A stretch of 64,000 bases of DNA from Paracraurococcus lichenis (lineage in GTDB: Bacteria > Pseudomonadota > Alphaproteobacteria > Acetobacterales > Acetobacteraceae), in assembly GCF_030657435.1 (NCBI RefSeq), contig NZ_JAUTWS010000007.1, forward strand, positions 162,467 to 226,466, read 5' to 3'. This document shows, in pieces, positions 16,973 through 25,032 of this stretch. The translations under genes and the position numbers were made by a program. Numbering within the stretch: position 1 is the stretch's first letter; each line of letters begins with the position of its first letter. A model generated the notes under the pieces. It was not told the origin of the DNA and ran no database searches. It saw nothing but the letters and a program-made list of their open reading frames with translations.

Positions 16973-18112
16973 ATGAGTAATGAGATACTGCCCCGCGTGT
17001 GCCTGATCGGAACATCGAATGGTGTGATGAGGAATGGTTACGCGGCGGAGCTCGCCAAGCAGCCATATTTTTCCTATTTTGAGAACAGATCCATTGGATT
17101 TTCTTCGAGTCATCTTTTTTTCTATGCACTAAATCAGAAAAAATTACTTAATTTTGACTATGTCATTCTAGATTTTGCGTGCAACGATGGGTCACTTTTG
17201 TACTCGGACGCTCTCTCTGAACAGGAAATTCAGAGTACAGTCAGTGATGCAATTCGTCAAGTTATTATGGCTGGAAGTACACCTATTGTTCTTATACTAC
17301 CGATCGATGCAGGTTCTTTGACAACCAGTTGGATTCGAAGAGTGTATCGAGACATATGTGAGCGGTCGGGCGTACTTTTTTTTGATGCTTATCATTTCGC
17401 TGAAGAGATTCTGAGCTTTGATAGTAGAATCACACAAAATGATCTATTCCAAGATTATATGCACGTTAATATAGCAGTTGCTCAGGGGATAGCTCAAGCT
17501 CTTGGTGAGCGGATCAAAGCTGTATGGGATCAAAAAATCTCCAGTAGAAGACATTTGCTGGCAGGACGAGAGTATCGATTTTTTTCGTGTTCCGAGCTGG
17601 GAAAAGAGTTGCCGCATCCGGTGATGCGTGCCACGTCACTAGTAAGTGCCTCTGTGCACGATTTCGGTCCGGCAATGGGATACGACGTTTACCTGTCTGA
17701 CCAGTGGGAACTCGCAGCGGTCGTTATGGACTTCGCCCACAGCGAAGGCGTACTAAGCATTAGCGGTGAAACGAATTTCCGTCTCGGAATTTCCAGCGAG
17801 CACTTTAGAGGCGATTCGGATTCGCTAGTTTTTGGGATTTGGCCGCTCCGACACCATGTGAAACCGCATAGAAATTTCCTGAGAATAAATGTACTTCCTA
17901 AAACTAACGCGGATGCCGTTGTCGCGGTCTATGACTCGCTAAAACGCTTTCCTCCATCTGCTGCATTGGTAGGATTCGTCGCTTGCCGCGAATTGAATTC
18001 AGAACCAAGTTCGTCTGCATCGCATGACGCGATTGAGCTTTCGGAAAAGCTAGCGACAGCGCCCGTCCGGAGCGCTTCTGCCAGCATACTAAGTGCAAAC
18101 TCAATTAAATAA
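16973..18112 (+). CDS. AT-rich SGNH-like protein of unknown role
   Basis: A 379-residue protein whose DNA is sharply different from its surroundings: 15 of 60 bases are G or C in 17101-17160. The N-terminal half has features of an SGNH/GDSL hydrolase. VCLIGTSNGVMRNGY resembles block I, YVILDFACNDGSLLY carries an asparagine-aspartate like block III, and DLFQDYMHVN gives the D-x-x-H of block V. The block I serine is shifted from the classic GDS, so activity is uncertain. The C-terminal half (from about 210) matches nothing I know. ATG 16973 has GGAG upstream; the frame also opens at 16928. Its acyltransferase neighbour suggests surface-glycan modification, but that is inference. Confidence 0.65.
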   Translation: MSNEILPRVCLIGTSNGVMRNGYAAELAKQPYFSYFENRSIGFSSSHLFFYALNQKKLLNFDYVILDFACNDGSLLYSDALSEQEIQSTVSDAIRQVIMAGSTPIVLILPIDAGSLTTSWIRRVYRDICERSGVLFFDAYHFAEEILSFDSRITQNDLFQDYMHVNIAVAQGIAQALGERIKAVWDQKISSRRHLLAGREYRFFSCSELGKELPHPVMRATSLVSASVHDFGPAMGYDVYLSDQWELAAVVMDFAHSEGVLSISGETNFRLGISSEHFRGDSDSLVFGIWPLRHHVKPHRNFLRINVLPKTNADAVVAVYDSLKRFPPSAALVGFVACRELNSEPSSSASHDAIELSEKLATAPVRSASASILSANSIK

Positions 18113-18119
18113 CTTCATA

Positions 18120-19019
18120 TTAACGATCGAGGCTTGTCTCTTCGTGATGTCGCGCCGCCATCTGAACAGCAGCGAAGTGGCGCGACAGCGAGGTATGGGT
18201 CACGCCCTTCCGTCGAGCCTCCGCCACCGTATCTGAACTGACAAAAGCAATAGTAGGTGACATCATCGGTGCGCAGGAGAAGCGACGCGAATACAGGCAG
18301 TAGCTGGCGAACCAATTGTACTCCCACGGCGCGATGCTCAGCACTTCAGCGAAGCTGCCGCCCTGAGCGGCAAGTTCCTCTTCCATCGCCTGCAGCACGG
18401 GGGCGATCAGGAATTGGCTCGGCTGGAAGGCAAGGCTGCGGAGTTCGGCGCCGAAGACAAGGTCCAACAACGGACCGCGGGCTCCCGGCGAGTTGTCCTG
18501 CTGCGCCGCAGACGCAGCACGCGCCGCTCTGAGGTCGATCCGCGGCCCGTCCTCAATGGCCAGGACCGGCGGCAGCGTCGGCACCTCAGCCCCTTCGAGT
18601 ATCCGAAACAGCAGGTCATTACCCGCCTGGTACACGGTATAGACGGGGGAGGCGACGAAGCGTGGTAAGCCGTCGGCGTTCACGAAATCCGCCGGTCCGA
18701 AGGGGCGGATGAAGTAGCTGTCGGAGTCCAGAGCGAAGTAGCTGTCCGCGTGACCGGTCCGATGGACCGAAAGCTTGCAGAGCTGCTGATGCACCCAGCC
18801 GCCCATGCTGCGGGCGGACACCCCGGTATAGGACTCATCGGTCACCAGGGTGACCCGGTCGTGCCCCCGCAGCACCAGCCGGGCGAGCGCCATGTCGTGG
18901 TCCGGCACCGAAACCAGCATGGTCACTGCGGGATCGACGAACCGCTCATAGCTCTCCACAAGCGCGGTCAGGCGGTCGAAGTCGTCCCGGAAACTCTTGC
19001 AGAACACCGCACAGCGCAT
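18120..19019 (-). CDS. DUF6492 family (glycosyltransferase-like) protein
   Basis: A 299-residue protein with the features of the DUF6492 family: CAVFCKSFRDDFDRLTALVESYERF at the start, then VSVPDHD, SMGGWVHQQLCKLSV and YFALDSDSYFIRPF. The DSDSYF segment resembles the DxD nucleotide-sugar site of GT-A glycosyltransferases, and the overall pattern recalls polysaccharide-cluster proteins. No membrane segment. I choose ATG 19019 because homologous-looking sequence starts there; the frame opens at 19094. Composition is somewhat lower in GC than the housekeeping genes. It converges on the SGNH-like gene with 7 bases between stops. The reaction is unknown. Confidence 0.65.
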   Translation of the reverse strand: MRCAVFCKSFRDDFDRLTALVESYERFVDPAVTMLVSVPDHDMALARLVLRGHDRVTLVTDESYTGVSARSMGGWVHQQLCKLSVHRTGHADSYFALDSDSYFIRPFGPADFVNADGLPRFVASPVYTVYQAGNDLLFRILEGAEVPTLPPVLAIEDGPRIDLRAARAASAAQQDNSPGARGPLLDLVFGAELRSLAFQPSQFLIAPVLQAMEEELAAQGGSFAEVLSIAPWEYNWFASYCLYSRRFSCAPMMSPTIAFVSSDTVAEARRKGVTHTSLSRHFAAVQMAARHHEETSLDR

Positions 19020-19221
19020 GTGGCTGAACTCCAGGCTGGTCCTCGCCCAGGAGTTTAGCTGCCCGGGCGTAACCTCGCCACTGCGCGTGCTCACTAAAAA
19101 GTGGGAATGCCGCGCACATCACCGCGTCGAACCGCGAGGAGGCATGCTCTACCCGGCGCTGATGCCCGTGGCTCGCCAAGCGCCCGCCGCGACGATCAAG
19201 CAACCCAATGCCCCGCCGCTG

Positions 19222-19881
19222 CTACCCCTCCACCAGCGCCACGTCCAGCAGCCGCTCCAGCACCTCCGGCTCCTGCGCCCCGGCGATCGCGTGCCGCCCC
19301 GCCACCACGAAGCACGGCACCCCGTTGATGCCCAGCCGATGCGCCCGGAGGTTGTCGGCATGCACCGCCTCCACCTCGGCGACGGTGGCCAGGAAGCGCC
19401 GCGCCGCCGCGGCCTCCAGCCCCAGCCGCCCGGCGATGCCGGCCAGCGTCGCCGGGTCGCCGATATCGGCCCCATCCATGAAATAGGCCTCGAACAGCGC
19501 CTCCACCATCGCATCCGCCAGGCCGAAGCGGCCGGCCCAGCGCACCAGCCGATGGGCGTCGAGCGAATGCGGCACGCGGCGGATGCGGTCGAAGCGGAAC
19601 TCCAGCCCCTCCGCCCGGCCGAGCTCGGCGATGGTGCCGTGCAGGCGGCGGGCGCGCTCCTCGCCGCCGAACTTGCGGACGAGGTATTCCTGCCGCGGCA
19701 CCCCCTGCGGGGCGAGGTCCGGGTTCAGCAGGAAGGGCCGCCAGAGCAGTTCCGCCGCCACGTCCGGCCGGCTGCGCAAGGTCCGCCGCAGCCGGCGGAT
19801 GCCGAGGAAGCACCAGGGACAGACCAGGTCGAAGACGACCTCGATCGGCAGGCGGGCGCGGGGCGGGGCAAGGATGTTCAC
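19222..19881 (-). CDS. DsbA family oxidoreductase (FrnE-like)
   Basis: A 219-residue thioredoxin-fold protein with the active-site motif CPWC in FDLVCPWCFLGIRRLRR. The family helical insert and the cis-proline strand GINGVPCFVVAGRHAIAGAQ are present. The lack of a signal peptide and the CPWCFLG context fit the cytoplasmic FrnE/2-hydroxychromene isomerase-like branch rather than periplasmic DsbA. The VPCF segment places a cysteine after the cis-proline. The likely role is thiol-disulfide exchange or isomerisation in the cytoplasm; the partner is unknown. It stands alone, 67 bases downstream of the methyltransferase gene. Confidence 0.85.
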   Translation of the reverse strand: MNILAPPRARLPIEVVFDLVCPWCFLGIRRLRRTLRSRPDVAAELLWRPFLLNPDLAPQGVPRQEYLVRKFGGEERARRLHGTIAELGRAEGLEFRFDRIRRVPHSLDAHRLVRWAGRFGLADAMVEALFEAYFMDGADIGDPATLAGIAGRLGLEAAAARRFLATVAEVEAVHADNLRAHRLGINGVPCFVVAGRHAIAGAQEPEVLERLLDVALVEG

Positions 19882-19948
19882 CCCGGCAGTCTAGCCGCGC
19901 CCCCTGTCCGGAAGCCATCCCGATCCCGGCGCCGCCGCCGGCCGCCTC

Positions 19949-21436
19949 TCACGCCTTGCGGAAGAGGAACCAGGCATGCTCCTCCCGGTCGCGCATGTCG
20001 TAGCCCATGGCCCGCAGCCCGGCCGCCAGCGCGCCGGGATGGATGTCGGGCTCCGGCTCCCGGGCCTCGAAGAGGCCGGCGGCCTCGGTCGCGAAGCCGG
20101 CCGACTCCGCCAGGCCCAGCACCTCGCGCGGGCTGTATTCACGCACGGTCTCGGGATCGCCGAAGACCTGCCGCCGTCGCAGCAGCCGCCCGATCGCCTG
20201 CAGGGAAGTCGGGTTGGGCGTGGTCACCACCAGGCAGCCGCCCGGCCGCAGGACCCGCTGCGCCTCGGCGAAGAGGTGCCGCGCGCCGGCCGGACGATCG
20301 CCCGCTGCTGCCGCCGCCGCGCCGGGGACGGCGTGGTCCGGCAGGCGCTGCAGGACCTCGAGCGCCAGCACCGCATCGACGCTGGCATCGAGCGGGGGGA
20401 GGGGATGCCGATGGTCGAGCGGCAGCCACCGCAGCGCCGCGCCCCGCTCCTCCTCGAGATACCGGCCGATCGGGGAAGGCTCGCCAAGCTCGGCCACCTC
20501 GCGCGCCCGCAGCAGCGGCCCCGCCACGCGCTGCCATGTCTCGAGGGCGAGGACGCGGTCCCGCGCGGGCGATTCCGCCTGCTCCTGCCTCGCCAGCCAG
20601 CCCTCCAGATCGCCCGTCGCGGCCTGGCCGTGGCAGCCTGCGACCTCGGCGGCAAGCCGGCGCAGCAGGTCCGGCAGCGCCGCCTGCGCCTCGGACCCGG
20701 CCGGCGCGGCGACGGCGAACCATGGCACCGAGGGATCGTCCCAGTCCGCCGGCCCGAACGCGCGCCCGAGTATGTCCGTCAGTTGGTAGCCCAGTTGCTC
20801 GAACAGCGCGAAGAAGGCCGCCGCATCGTAGTCATGCGCCCTCGCCGCGATCTCGCGCGAGTGGTGGAAGACCAGCACCGGCCGATGCGCCGCGACCGCC
20901 CGCGCGGCGCCGCGCAGCGCCGGCACCTCGCCGCCCTGCAGGTCGAGTACGCCGAGGCGCCAGGGCCGCGTCGCGCCGGCCAGCAGGTCGTCGATGGTGG
21001 CGAGGGTGACCGGGATCTCGGCGATCTCGGGCGTCATCGGATAGGGGCGGGGCCGCAGCGCGCTGTAGCCTTCGGCATTGCACACCCACAGGAAATCCGC
21101 CTCGCCGGCCTGCTCGGCCAGCGCCACGCGATGCACCGCCATGTGCGGCATGCCGCGCCGCCGCCGCTCGATCCGCAGCCGCTCGGCCAGCCCGGGAATC
21201 GGCTCGCAGGCGATGACGCGGCCGCTCTCGCCGACCAGTCCGGCCATGGCGAAGGCATACCGGCCCTGGCCGGCGCCGCCGTCGAGCGCGAGGTCACCGG
21301 GCCGCAGCAGGGCGCGGCACAGCCGGGCGACGATGTCCTGGTAGGCCTCGCCGTTGCCGATCAGCCGCGACGGATCCCACGACGCCTCGCCCATGTCCTG
21401 ACGCACCATGCCTGTCTGCGACGGCCGGGCCAGCAT
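19949..21436 (-). CDS. FkbM-type methyltransferase fused to a second methyltransferase half
   Basis: A 495-residue two-part protein. Residues about 20-215 are an FkbM-like SAM methyltransferase: LALDGGAGQGRYAFAMAGLVGESGRVIACEPIP is motif I with the acidic end, followed by PVTLATIDDLLAG and the FkbM ILDxxG-like LGVLDLQGGEVPALRGA. Residues about 330-495 resemble the second half of a class I methyltransferase (SVDAVLALEVLQRLPDH, EAQRVLRPGGCLVVTTPNP), but I see no glycine-rich SAM loop before it. The second unit may therefore be non-catalytic. Alternative starts are ATG at 21409 and 21394. FkbM enzymes methylate sugars or natural products; the acceptor here is unknown. Confidence 0.72.
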   Translation of the reverse strand: MLARPSQTGMVRQDMGEASWDPSRLIGNGEAYQDIVARLCRALLRPGDLALDGGAGQGRYAFAMAGLVGESGRVIACEPIPGLAERLRIERRRRGMPHMAVHRVALAEQAGEADFLWVCNAEGYSALRPRPYPMTPEIAEIPVTLATIDDLLAGATRPWRLGVLDLQGGEVPALRGAARAVAAHRPVLVFHHSREIAARAHDYDAAAFFALFEQLGYQLTDILGRAFGPADWDDPSVPWFAVAAPAGSEAQAALPDLLRRLAAEVAGCHGQAATGDLEGWLARQEQAESPARDRVLALETWQRVAGPLLRAREVAELGEPSPIGRYLEEERGAALRWLPLDHRHPLPPLDASVDAVLALEVLQRLPDHAVPGAAAAAAGDRPAGARHLFAEAQRVLRPGGCLVVTTPNPTSLQAIGRLLRRRQVFGDPETVREYSPREVLGLAESAGFATEAAGLFEAREPEPDIHPGALAAGLRAMGYDMRDREEHAWFLFRKA

Positions 21437-21523
21437 CCCGGCCGGGGGCGCCGGATCGGCCCCGGGAGGCCACTAGCAGAAAGCGGCGCAGGCTGGCGAA
21501 TTGCGGGCGCCGCCGAGCCGCCG

Positions 21524-22036
21524 TCAGGAATTGACGACGATGCGGCTGCCGCCGGCCTCCTGCGCGGCGGCCAGCGCCGCCGTCGCCCGCGCCATGAGGT
21601 CGTCGGCCGAACTGCCCGGCCCGCGCCCGAAGGCCAGGCCGATGCTGCAGCGGAGGGCGAGCGGGCCCGTCCCCGTCGCGACCGGCGTTGCCTCCAGCAC
21701 CCGCCGCAGCCGTTCCGCCGCAGGCCTCGCTTCGGCGGTGAAGATCTCCGGCAGGCAGACGGTGAAGCCCGCCGGCAACCGCCCGACCAGGTCATGCGTG
21801 CGCAGCCCGGCCCGCAGCCGGTCGGCGACGCCGAGCAGCGCGGCATCCGCCACCGCCGGGCCGTGGCTGACCTCGATCAGGCTCAGGCCGTCGATGCCGA
21901 CGGCGAAGAGCACCACGCTCGGCCCATGCGATTCGGAGAGATCGAGCGCCGCCTCCAGGAAGCGCCGGGTCGCTTCGGCCGTCGCGGTGCCCGTCAAGGG
22001 GTCCCGCAACTCGCGCAAGTCCTTGCTTGTCATCAT
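21524..22036 (-). CDS. degenerate GGDEF domain protein
   Basis: A 170-residue protein that is essentially one GGDEF fold: RDPLTGTATAEATRRFLEAAL opens it, VVLFAVGIDGLSLIEVSHGPAVADAALLGVADRL gives the first half, and RLPAGFTVCLPE sits where RGGDEF should be. The signature GGDEF is replaced by LPAGF, so diguanylate cyclase activity is unlikely. No sensor domain precedes it. It may bind GTP or c-di-GMP or have lost function. ATG 22036 is chosen since the domain starts a few residues later; the frame extends to 22132. It diverges from the LuxR-type gene, sharing a 210-base control region. Confidence 0.65.
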   Translation of the reverse strand: MMTSKDLRELRDPLTGTATAEATRRFLEAALDLSESHGPSVVLFAVGIDGLSLIEVSHGPAVADAALLGVADRLRAGLRTHDLVGRLPAGFTVCLPEIFTAEARPAAERLRRVLEATPVATGTGPLALRCSIGLAFGRGPGSSADDLMARATAALAAAQEAGGSRIVVNS

Positions 22037-22246
22037 GTCTCGGCGCCAGGGTGTGCCCACCCGCATGAAACCCGTTCTCGTTTCCAAACAATGAATATGC
22101 GACGATTCGTTGCTCGCAAGGCGGCATTGCAACCGGCGCGATGCGCGTGCGCCGCGTCACAGCCCGGCCTGGCGCGGCGCGGTCGCGCCAAACTTGTCGC
22201 GGCGCAACGCGTCTAGGGTCACGCGGTCGAGACCTGTGGTGCTCCG

Positions 22247-23380
22247 ATGCCGGGCGAGGATGACAGCTTCGATGCTGTGGTCGACCTGCTCTACGATGCG
22301 GCAGCCGGGATCACCGGCTGGGAAGCGGCGCTGAACACGCTGGTCCGGGACTTCGACGCGACGGTCGGCGCCTTCAGCATCGTCGGGCCGCATCTGCCCG
22401 GCCGCATCCTGCATACCGGCACCGACCCGGTCCTCGTCGCCCGCTACCTGGAGCGGCATGCCGGCCGCAATGAGCTGGCGCTGCGCACCTCGACGCTGCC
22501 GGCCGGCGCCGTCGTCACCGACGCGGATATCATGCCGAAGGGCGAGTTCATGCGCATGTCCTTCTATCAGGACTGCCTGCAGCCGGCCGGCCTGCATGCG
22601 CTGATGAACTGCCGCGCCGCGCAGCAGCCGAACGGGCTGCTGGCGAATATCTGCCTGTTCCGCACCGCCGCGCAGGGCGATTTCGGGCCGGCAGAGGTCG
22701 CGCGCTACCGCCGTCTCGCACCGCATCTCTGCCGCGCCGCCGCGGTCGAGATCCGCGTGGCGGAAGCCGAGGGCGAGCGCCATGCGCTGGCCGAGGCGCT
22801 GGAGCGGCTGTCCGCCGCGGCCTTCGTGGTGGACGCCGCCGCCACGGTGCTGCGGGCGAATGCCGCCGGTGCCGCGCTGCTCGCGGCGCGCGACGGGCTG
22901 CAGAACGACAATGGTGGCGGCGGCGCGCTGCGCGCCGCGTTGCCATCCGACACCGCGGCGCTGCGCCGGCTGGTGGCCGCGGCCAATGGCGCGGGGCAGG
23001 GCGTCCAGGGCGGGACGCGGCTCTGCCTCGCGCGGCCGGCGCCGCGGCCACCGCTGGTGGTGACCGTGCTGCCGCTCGGCGCCTGCGGCGGCGCGGCATC
23101 CGGCCTGCCGCCGGCGGCGGTGGCACTGCTGCTCGCCGCCTCGCCCGGACTGCCGGCGGAGCCGCCGCCGACCGGCCTGCTGCGCGATGCCTTCGGCCTG
23201 ACGCGGGCGGAGGCGGAGGTCGCGGCGCATGCCGCGCTGGGCGAGGACGCGGTGACCATCGCCGCCGCGCTCGGCATCACGCAGGGCACCGCGCGGCTGC
23301 ACCTGCACCGCGTCTTCGAGAAGACCGGCGTTCGACGCCAGGCGGAGCTCTGCGCGGTGCTCGCCCGCCTCGCGCCGTGA
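22247..23380 (+). CDS. LuxR-type helix-turn-helix transcriptional regulator
   Basis: A 377-residue regulator. The C-terminal 60 residues form a LuxR/NarL-type HTH: FGLTRAEAEVAAHAALGEDAVTIAAALGITQGTARLHLHRVFEKTGVRRQAEL, where the usual KTV helix is replaced by GTARLHLHRVFEKTGV. The N-terminal 200 residues look like a PAS/GAF-like sensor (DSFDAVVDLLYDAAAGITGWEAAL) followed by a second PAS-like unit (AAFVVDAAATVLRANAAGAALLAA). The likely signal and targets are not visible. It stands upstream of the lipoprotein hydrolase gene (about 100 bases) and divergent from the degenerate GGDEF gene. Confidence 0.82.
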   Translation: MPGEDDSFDAVVDLLYDAAAGITGWEAALNTLVRDFDATVGAFSIVGPHLPGRILHTGTDPVLVARYLERHAGRNELALRTSTLPAGAVVTDADIMPKGEFMRMSFYQDCLQPAGLHALMNCRAAQQPNGLLANICLFRTAAQGDFGPAEVARYRRLAPHLCRAAAVEIRVAEAEGERHALAEALERLSAAAFVVDAAATVLRANAAGAALLAARDGLQNDNGGGGALRAALPSDTAALRRLVAAANGAGQGVQGGTRLCLARPAPRPPLVVTVLPLGACGGAASGLPPAAVALLLAASPGLPAEPPPTGLLRDAFGLTRAEAEVAAHAALGEDAVTIAAALGITQGTARLHLHRVFEKTGVRRQAELCAVLARLAP

Positions 23381-23479
23381 CCCGGCGGGCGGGCAGAGCC
23401 TGGCCGTCCGGCCCCTCATCGGGCTGGGCATGGTCGCGGCGCGGCCCATATGCTGCGGACCTCGGGGAGGAGGTCCGAC

Positions 23480-24937
23480 ATGCAACCGCGCCGGCCCAGG
23501 CTGCCGCCGCTGCGCCGTGCCGCGGCCCTGTTGCTGGCGCCCATCCTCGCCGGATGCACGGCGCCGCCGGGCGACGCCACGGCGCCGCCCGGCTTCTCCG
23601 CCGATACCTTCACCCGCGACGGGCTGGTCAGCGGCGCGACCGCGACCGAGGCGGGCTGCCGCGCCCTGCCGGATGCGGTCTGGATCGAGGCGCGGGGCCG
23701 GCGCGAATGCCTGCGCTACGCCGTTGGCGGCACCGGCCATGGCGCGACCACCGCGATCGTCTACATCCCGGGCGACCCCGCCGGCATCGCCTACCGCTAT
23801 GCCGGCGGGCGCATGCAGGTGGACCGCGTCAACCCCATCTACGAGGCGACGGCCGAGTCGCGCCGCGTGGCGGCCGAGACGCTGGCGGGCGCCATGGAGG
23901 GCGTGCCGGTCTTCCTGATGGCGCGACCGGGCATGTACGGCTCCTCCGGCAATCATGGCGAGGACCGCCACACCCTGGCGGAGGTCGACCTGCTGGACGC
24001 CGCGCTGACGGCGCTGAAGCAGCGCCACGGCCTCCGGGACTTCGTGCTGTCCGGCTTCTCCTCCGGCGGGCTCATCGTCGCCAACCTGCTGGCGCGGCGG
24101 CACGACATCCGCTGCGCCGTCATCGCCTCGGCGCCGCTCGACCTCACGCTCTTCCATCGCGGCCCGAACGGGATGCTGACGGAGGATTTCGCGCTGCGCG
24201 AGGCCGCGCTCGCCGATCCCATGCGCTCGGTGGACGAGATCCGGCCGGGCGCCGAGATCTTCGTCATCGGCGACAGCCGCGACCGCAGCGTGCCGCATGC
24301 CGCCTGGGGCGCCTGGGTCCGGGCGGCGCGCGCCGAGGGCCTGTCGGTGACGGAGGCGGCGATCCGCGGCGGCGACCGGCCGGAACTCGGCGGCGGGCCG
24401 ACCTACCACATCACCGCGCGCTGGAGCCTGGAGGTGGCCTATGGCTGCGCCACCGGCTGGACGGCGGAGCGGCTGCGCGCCGCGCTGCAGGCGGGCACGC
24501 CGATCCTGCAGCCGCGGGGGCAAAGGCTGAGCGGGGCGGAGATCCGCGCCGCCTTCGCGGGGCAGCGGCTGGAGGGGGTGACCTGGTCCCACTGGGGCAC
24601 CCGCGCCGCGCTCTCGACCGTCTGGGGCGAGGGCGGGCAGCGCGACCAGTACCAGCCGGCACACCCCGGCCAGCGCCTGGCCAGCCAGCGCTGGTGGGTG
24701 GAGGGGGACCGGCTCTGCGTGGAGGGGGAGGGATGCCACGCCGTGCTGCGCGACGGGCGCTTCCTGACCCTGGTCGAGGGCGAGCCGACGCGGCTTCTCG
24801 CGACCTATGTGGAGGGGCCCGCGGACGGGCAGGCCGTCGCCGGCCGGGCGGGGCCGGGTGCCGCGCTGGCGGACAGGGTGGGATTCGAACCCACGGTGGG
24901 CGTGAACCCACGGCGGTTTTCAAGACCGCTGCCTTAA
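23480..24937 (+). CDS. alpha/beta-hydrolase lipoprotein whose 3' end overlaps tRNA-Ser
   Basis: A 485-residue protein with a lipoprotein signal (LLLAPILAGCTAP, lipid-box cysteine at about residue 25). The hydrolase nucleophile elbow GFSSGGLIVANLL and preceding VDLLDAALTALKQRHG give an alpha/beta fold of the prolyl-oligopeptidase/esterase kind, with IGDSRDRSVPH as the acid loop. The ATG at 23480 follows GGGAGGAGG. The last about 24 codons are read from the antisense of the tRNA-Ser gene (the giveaway is RVGFEPT), with the stop at 24937 inside it. The natural C-terminus should be near residue 460. Substrate unknown. Confidence 0.78.
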   Translation: MQPRRPRLPPLRRAAALLLAPILAGCTAPPGDATAPPGFSADTFTRDGLVSGATATEAGCRALPDAVWIEARGRRECLRYAVGGTGHGATTAIVYIPGDPAGIAYRYAGGRMQVDRVNPIYEATAESRRVAAETLAGAMEGVPVFLMARPGMYGSSGNHGEDRHTLAEVDLLDAALTALKQRHGLRDFVLSGFSSGGLIVANLLARRHDIRCAVIASAPLDLTLFHRGPNGMLTEDFALREAALADPMRSVDEIRPGAEIFVIGDSRDRSVPHAAWGAWVRAARAEGLSVTEAAIRGGDRPELGGGPTYHITARWSLEVAYGCATGWTAERLRAALQAGTPILQPRGQRLSGAEIRAAFAGQRLEGVTWSHWGTRAALSTVWGEGGQRDQYQPAHPGQRLASQRWWVEGDRLCVEGEGCHAVLRDGRFLTLVEGEPTRLLATYVEGPADGQAVAGRAGPGAALADRVGFEPTVGVNPRRFSRPLP

Positions 24938-24956
24938 ACCACTCGGCCACCTGTCC
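24867..24956 (-). tRNA. tRNA-Ser, anticodon TGA
   Basis: A class II tRNA of 90 nt including an encoded CCA (24867-24869). Acceptor arms GGACAGG and CCTGTCC pair perfectly, followed by discriminator G. The anticodon stem-loop is GCGGT-CTTGAAA-ACCGC, giving anticodon TGA, which reads UCA/UCG serine codons. The long variable arm (GTGGGTTCACGCCCAC) is typical of tRNA-Ser, and the T-arm has GGTTCGAATCC. It is transcribed leftward, antisense to the end of the hydrolase gene (71-base overlap). Confidence 0.97.
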
Positions 24957-24986
24957 AGCGCCCGCGCGGCGCAGATGCGGCGAGGC

Positions 24987-25013
24987 GCATGGCCGGGTCA
25001 AGCCCGGCCATGC
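24987..25013 (-). terminator. GC-rich hairpin after the MmgE/PrpD gene
   Basis: GCATGGCCGGG pairs perfectly with CCCGGCCATGC (11 bp) around a TCAAG loop. It lies 20 bases beyond the stop of the MmgE/PrpD gene and just upstream of tRNA-Ser, so it would keep the two transcripts apart. The core GGCCGGG...CCCGGCC is like dispersed palindromes of alphaproteobacteria. Confidence 0.6.
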
Positions 25014-25032
25014 CGGAAAGGCCGGGCGGGGC

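Noticed and set aside
22157..24739. 860-codon minus-strand frame across the LuxR and hydrolase genes
   Set aside because: Shadow of two well-supported plus-strand genes, with repetitive composition and no motif.
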